DNA from: Parasediminibacterium sp051861445
Lineage (GTDB): Bacteria > Bacteroidota > Bacteroidia > Chitinophagales > Chitinophagaceae
DNA: 64,000 nt
Assembly: GCA_051861445.1 (NCBI GenBank)
Contig: JBHYCS010000001.1
Location: forward strand, 186,001-250,000
Direction of reading: 5' to 3'
Below the pieces are notes generated by a model, which saw only the letters and a list, made by a program, of their open reading frames with translations, had not been told where the DNA came from and did not search any database. Position numbers and translations under genes: made by a program. Below, one piece after another: positions 60,546 through 64,000 of this stretch (positions are counted from its first letter, which is position 1; each line of letters opens with the position of its first letter).

Positions 60546-60932
60546 TTACACTTTTGGAGGAGGCGGTATAATATCTTTTGAAAAAGTAGGCAATGCTAAA
60601 AGATAATTGGTTGTAGCTTTTGTAATGGCACCATTGATTGAATTGAATTCAAAATATGATGACGAAATAAATTTAACGCTAGATTGCTTAAATGAATGAT
60701 GACGCTGATTTTTTTGTCCCTTAGAATGATGGCGATGATGATGTTGAACTTTCTTTTTAGTAGAAAAATCTACCGATTTTTTTGCTGTTTGATCATCTTG
60801 CTTTACAATAAGATTATCATTATTTTCTGATTGACAAACTGCTTCATTTTGGGTAAGAATAGAACTATTTAAAACTTGCAATGCAATTACAAGTAATAAA
60901 ATTGGTCTTATATAATTTGTGTATATACCCAT
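60546..60932 (-). CDS. Small His-rich exported protein upstream of RND operon 2, unknown
   Basis: 128-residue protein with no recognised family. The N-terminus (YIRPILLLVIALQVLNSSIL) is a signal or single membrane anchor. Residues 60-85 are strongly basic and His-rich (KKKVQHHHRHHSKGQKNQRHH), a possible metal-binding stretch. It ends in IIPPPPKV. It is 332 bp upstream of the longest adaptor frame, so co-transcription is uncertain. Together with the small gene at 44249-44626, it makes each RND operon preceded by a small membrane-associated protein, but the two proteins do not resemble each other. Confidence 0.55.
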   Translation of the reverse strand: MGIYTNYIRPILLLVIALQVLNSSILTQNEAVCQSENNDNLIVKQDDQTAKKSVDFSTKKKVQHHHRHHSKGQKNQRHHSFKQSSVKFISSSYFEFNSINGAITKATTNYLLALPTFSKDIIPPPPKV

Positions 60933-61024
60933 AAAACATAAAAGTAATGAAATTTATGAATTATCAATTCAATAATATACAAATTAGCAATTTATTATAA
61001 CTTTAAATCTAAAATCTTTTAAAC

Positions 61025-61381
61025 ATGACCACAAAAGAAGTTGCATTTGCCTTGTACGAACTTTGTAGTATAGGTAAAATGAAAGAAGCCATTGAAACTT
61101 TATATGCAGACAATGCTGTTGCTATTGAAGCAGACGATTCGATGGGAAATAAAGTAACGGAAGGAAAAACCGCTATTTTAGAAAAAGAAGAACAATTTAA
61201 CGCCTACATTGAAGCATTTTATGGTGCAAAAATTTCTGAACCATTAGTTGCTGGATCGTATTTTTCCCTTAGTTGGTGGGTAGATTGGCAAATGAAAGGA
61301 CAAGAAAGAATGCAAATGGAAGAAATCTGTTTATACAAAGTAGAAAATGGCAAAATTGTATCTGCACAATTCTTCTATTAA
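61025..61381 (+). CDS. SnoaL-like / NTF2-fold protein
   Basis: 118-residue cytoplasmic protein of the SnoaL-like NTF2 fold, a cone-shaped barrel used for small-molecule binding or catalysis. Signs are the N-terminal helix (VAFALYELCSIGKMKEAIETLYADNAV), EGKTAILEKEEQFNAYIEAF and the alternating strands with SYFSLSWWVDWQMKG and EICLYKVENGKIVSAQFFY. The family has no single reaction. The gene is alone, closed by a bidirectional terminator. Confidence 0.75.
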   Translation: MTTKEVAFALYELCSIGKMKEAIETLYADNAVAIEADDSMGNKVTEGKTAILEKEEQFNAYIEAFYGAKISEPLVAGSYFSLSWWVDWQMKGQERMQMEEICLYKVENGKIVSAQFFY

Positions 61382-61399
61382 TATTATTTGAGTAAAATA

Positions 61400-61438
61400 A
61401 AAACAGGCTGCTTCAACTAAATGAAGCAGCCTGTTTTA
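61400..61438. terminator. Bidirectional terminator
   Basis: AAACAGGCTGCTTCA (61401-61415) pairs exactly with TGAAGCAGCCTGTTT (61422-61436) across a 6-base loop. It lies between the SnoaL-like gene and the convergent carboxypeptidase gene. Confidence 0.9.
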
Positions 61439-61457
61439 TTATTTGAAAAATCTATTA

Positions 61458-63965
61458 TTACTGAGCTACCAAAAATGCAGCATTAAACAACAGCATTTTT
61501 CCGTTTTGCCAAAACATTCTAAAAATTGGGTCTTCAGCAAAATAAATAACAGCACCACTTCCCATTTCTTGAACACCTAAAACCAAACCGTCTTTTAGTT
61601 TTGCTTTTACTTTTAATCCACTGTAACCAGTGATGTATGCATCTTTCTTAAATACACCAACATTCCAACCATCTTTCATAAATTGATAAATATTATCATC
61701 TTGTTTTAATGTATAATAATGGTCAGGATAACCATAAGCCAATGGATGTGTATTGTCTACATCTACCTTATAAATAGCTCCAGGAATTGAATTCACCAAA
61801 TATTCTCTTTCTTTATTATCGTATTTTTTCAAAGCATCATAATCGCCTTTTTTCTCTTTTTCGTCGCTTTTATCTTCCTTTAATTTTATGCCCCATTCTC
61901 CATTAGCCATTTGTGCAACTGCATTTTCTATGGCAATAATTTTTCCACCACCTCTAACAAATTCTTTCAGTTTATCAGTTACAGATTTATCGTTTAATGT
62001 ACGATAATTACCATCTGGCACAATTAAAACATGGTAATCTTTTAAATTTACTCTTCCAAAATCTGCTACATTAAACAAAGAAATTGGATAATTTAATGTT
62101 TGGTCGAAATAATTCCAAACTTCACCTGCACCTAAAGAAGAAGTTTGCTCTCCACTTAGCATTGCAATTTTTGGTGCTTTAATAAAACGCACATCTGGAC
62201 TACCAAAATCGGCTCCTTTATCCATAAAACCACCTTCTACTGTTTGTACTTGAACAGCTGTGCCTGCAATTGTTTGTGTAACTATCGAATGTAAGTTTGT
62301 TGGATTACCTGCATTTAAAACAATTAAAGTTCCTCTATCAAAATTTTCTTTTTTATAAACAAATGGCTTATCTGCATAACGCACTTTAACACCTTGTTTT
62401 AATAAACTAGCCAATACTTTAGAACCATTAAATGAATTGTACTTTATTAAATAACCATAACTACTTGCAGGTACAACAGTTGTAGTTGATTCAACTGTTT
62501 TTGAATTTACAGTAAGCGATTCTTTAATTGCATAAGCATCTACTCCATAAGCATAAGGAACAGCCCATGCAGTAATATCGTAAGTATTAGAATCAGATAA
62601 ATTGCTCTTAGGTTCTAACAAAACTGTTGCCAATACTGACTTTGGTTGTTGCATGCTAATAGCAATGTGATATTTTTTTAAACTACCTACTTCTTCTTTC
62701 AACGATTTATAATTAAACCCTTTAAAACTAGCATTGCTTAAAACACCATATTCAATTTGGTTTACTTTTAATAAATGTTCTACATCACTTATTTTATCTG
62801 CATTATCAGAAGTAATTACATACGTTTTATAGGTGTAATTTTTTGCACTATTGGCATCGTCGAAGAATTTTTTAAATTCAGTAACCACTTTTGATGCATT
62901 TTTTGACGCTGTTTCTACAGTTGCAATACCCGTTGTAAAATGGTGCATGGCTCTATCAACAAGCGTTACTGTATCTCCAGCTCCATTAATAGTAGCTAAA
63001 CCCGCTCTTCCACCACCACCTTGTTCATAAGTCATACCAATTGATCCATTGTAAATAGGATAAGTATCACCATAAGATGGGTAAAACAAATCAAAACGTT
63101 CTTTAGTAAAATACAACCAACCATTTTTATCGAAATAACGAGCATTATTTTTTCCAATTTCGGTTTGAAATTCTCTTTGCCAATTGGTAATCAACTCATG
63201 AAAAGGTTCTGCAGCTGGAGCAAAATAATAGGGTTCGTTAATGCCTTGTTCATGAAAATCTACGTGAACATGTGGTAACCATTGATTGTATTTAACAAGG
63301 CGTTGTTTGGTTTCAACTTGTGTTTGCCAAGCCCAATCTCTATTCAAATCAAAATTGTAGTGGTTACTTCTTCCACCAGGCCAAGGTTCTGCATGTTCTC
63401 TTGTTTGTGGATTAGCATTGTAATTTGTGCCAACCATGCTATTAAACCAGTTTACATATCTATCTCTTCCATCTGGATTAATACAAGGGTCGATGATTAC
63501 AACAGTATTTTTTAGCCATTCTTTGCTTTGTACATTATTTGGATTTACCAATTCAAATAAAGTTAACATAGCAGCTTCTGAAGATGAGGTTTCATTGCCA
63601 TGAACATTGTAACTTAACCAAACAATTGCAGGTGCATTATTTACTACAGCAGTTTCTTTGTCTTTTACAGTACCAGTTAAACGTAGGTTGTTTAAACGAA
63701 TTGATTCTAATTTTTGCAAATTTTCTGAAGAAGCAATGTAAGTCAACATCAATTCTCTGCCCTCGTTGGTTTCTCCATATTTTTCAAGTTTAACCATATC
63801 AGGCTTAGCTGCAGCTACCGATTTAAAATAGTCTACAATCTTGTGATGTCTAGTATATTTTGTTCCAATTTTATAGCCCAAGTATTGTTGTGGACTTTGT
63901 AAAGTTTGTGCCTTTACATAGCAAAAGAAGCTTGCAAAAAATAAAGCCAATAGCGTTTTCTTCAT
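61458..63965 (-). CDS. M14 family zinc carboxypeptidase, exported
   Basis: 835-residue secreted or periplasmic metallopeptidase. The signal peptide is MKKTLLALFFASFFCYVKAQ. The M14 domain (about 30-400) has the zinc motif His122-x2-Glu125 in YNVHGNETSSSE, a third ligand probably at His238 in HVDFHEQG, and the catalytic Glu314 in MTYEQGGGGRAG. A C-terminal part (about 400-835) includes VLIVPDGNYRTLND, a class I amidotransferase-like fold often fused to these peptidases. The family cleaves C-terminal residues or peptidoglycan cross-links; the substrate here is unknown. It runs toward the window edge, complete. Confidence 0.9.
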   Translation of the reverse strand: MKKTLLALFFASFFCYVKAQTLQSPQQYLGYKIGTKYTRHHKIVDYFKSVAAAKPDMVKLEKYGETNEGRELMLTYIASSENLQKLESIRLNNLRLTGTVKDKETAVVNNAPAIVWLSYNVHGNETSSSEAAMLTLFELVNPNNVQSKEWLKNTVVIIDPCINPDGRDRYVNWFNSMVGTNYNANPQTREHAEPWPGGRSNHYNFDLNRDWAWQTQVETKQRLVKYNQWLPHVHVDFHEQGINEPYYFAPAAEPFHELITNWQREFQTEIGKNNARYFDKNGWLYFTKERFDLFYPSYGDTYPIYNGSIGMTYEQGGGGRAGLATINGAGDTVTLVDRAMHHFTTGIATVETASKNASKVVTEFKKFFDDANSAKNYTYKTYVITSDNADKISDVEHLLKVNQIEYGVLSNASFKGFNYKSLKEEVGSLKKYHIAISMQQPKSVLATVLLEPKSNLSDSNTYDITAWAVPYAYGVDAYAIKESLTVNSKTVESTTTVVPASSYGYLIKYNSFNGSKVLASLLKQGVKVRYADKPFVYKKENFDRGTLIVLNAGNPTNLHSIVTQTIAGTAVQVQTVEGGFMDKGADFGSPDVRFIKAPKIAMLSGEQTSSLGAGEVWNYFDQTLNYPISLFNVADFGRVNLKDYHVLIVPDGNYRTLNDKSVTDKLKEFVRGGGKIIAIENAVAQMANGEWGIKLKEDKSDEKEKKGDYDALKKYDNKEREYLVNSIPGAIYKVDVDNTHPLAYGYPDHYYTLKQDDNIYQFMKDGWNVGVFKKDAYITGYSGLKVKAKLKDGLVLGVQEMGSGAVIYFAEDPIFRMFWQNGKMLLFNAAFLVAQ

Positions 63966-64000
63966 ACAAATAGTTTTGTTGGGGTGAATGTAAGTAAAAT

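Noticed and set aside
38450..60932. Possible horizontally acquired island carrying the two efflux operons
   Set aside because: No integrase, transposase, tRNA target site or direct repeats were found, and gene and promoter style match the rest of the window.

Overview
This 64 kb window is a chromosomal stretch of a low-GC member of the Bacteroidota, most likely family Chitinophagaceae. The evidence is: type IX secretion C-terminal sorting domains, LruC, DUF2851, DUF4954 and CtlX family proteins, a TonB-dependent receptor, adaptor-permease-outer-membrane-factor RND operons, and Bacteroidota-type promoters (TAnnTTTG, once with a correctly spaced upstream TTG). No integrase, transposase, tRNA-flanked island, CRISPR array or recognisable defence locus was seen. 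The window reads as core genome with some lineage-specific secreted proteins.

Layout. 1-8 kb: the start of a secreted protein, OsmC, DUF2851, Maf, a UbiA prenyltransferase, IscX with a [2Fe-2S] ferredoxin, an LruC lipoprotein, a GyrI-like lipoprotein and a DUF2520 oxidoreductase. 8-20 kb: an alpha/beta hydrolase, topA, lepB, cdd, an acetyltransferase, glmS, DUF4954 and DUF1801. 19.8-30 kb, nearly all minus strand: prfB with a programmed +1 frameshift, a sigma-54-type response regulator without a DNA-binding domain, a TonB receptor, pdhB, an RlmK-like methyltransferase, CtlX plus an arginine deiminase-type enzyme (arginine to citrulline to ornithine), and a CrtA-like protein. 30-38.4 kb: a YbiT-type ABC-F ATPase, a beta-barrel protein, an ethylene-receptor-like histidine kinase with its response regulator, YceI, mltG, a YihY-type protein and a small Cys-rich lipoprotein. 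38.4-64 kb: two RND efflux operons of the same gene order flank two type IX secreted proteins (one of 1862 residues with internal repeats), a thioredoxin-like protein, the RNase P RNA gene and a DUF2027/Smr protein. A SnoaL-like protein and an M14 carboxypeptidase close the window.

Many start codons were moved downstream of the longest reading frame. The reasons were promoter or terminator elements overlapping the longer form, or a clear signal peptide beginning at the internal ATG. The most noteworthy items are the ethylene-receptor-like sensor kinase, the altered proton-relay pair in the first RND pump, the one-sited ABC-F ATPase, the sigma-54 activator without DNA-binding domain, the prfB recoding site, and a structured intergenic element near 26.6 kb. 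I did not find a clearly new multi-gene system; the closest candidates are the two RND operons, each preceded by a small unrecognised membrane-associated protein.
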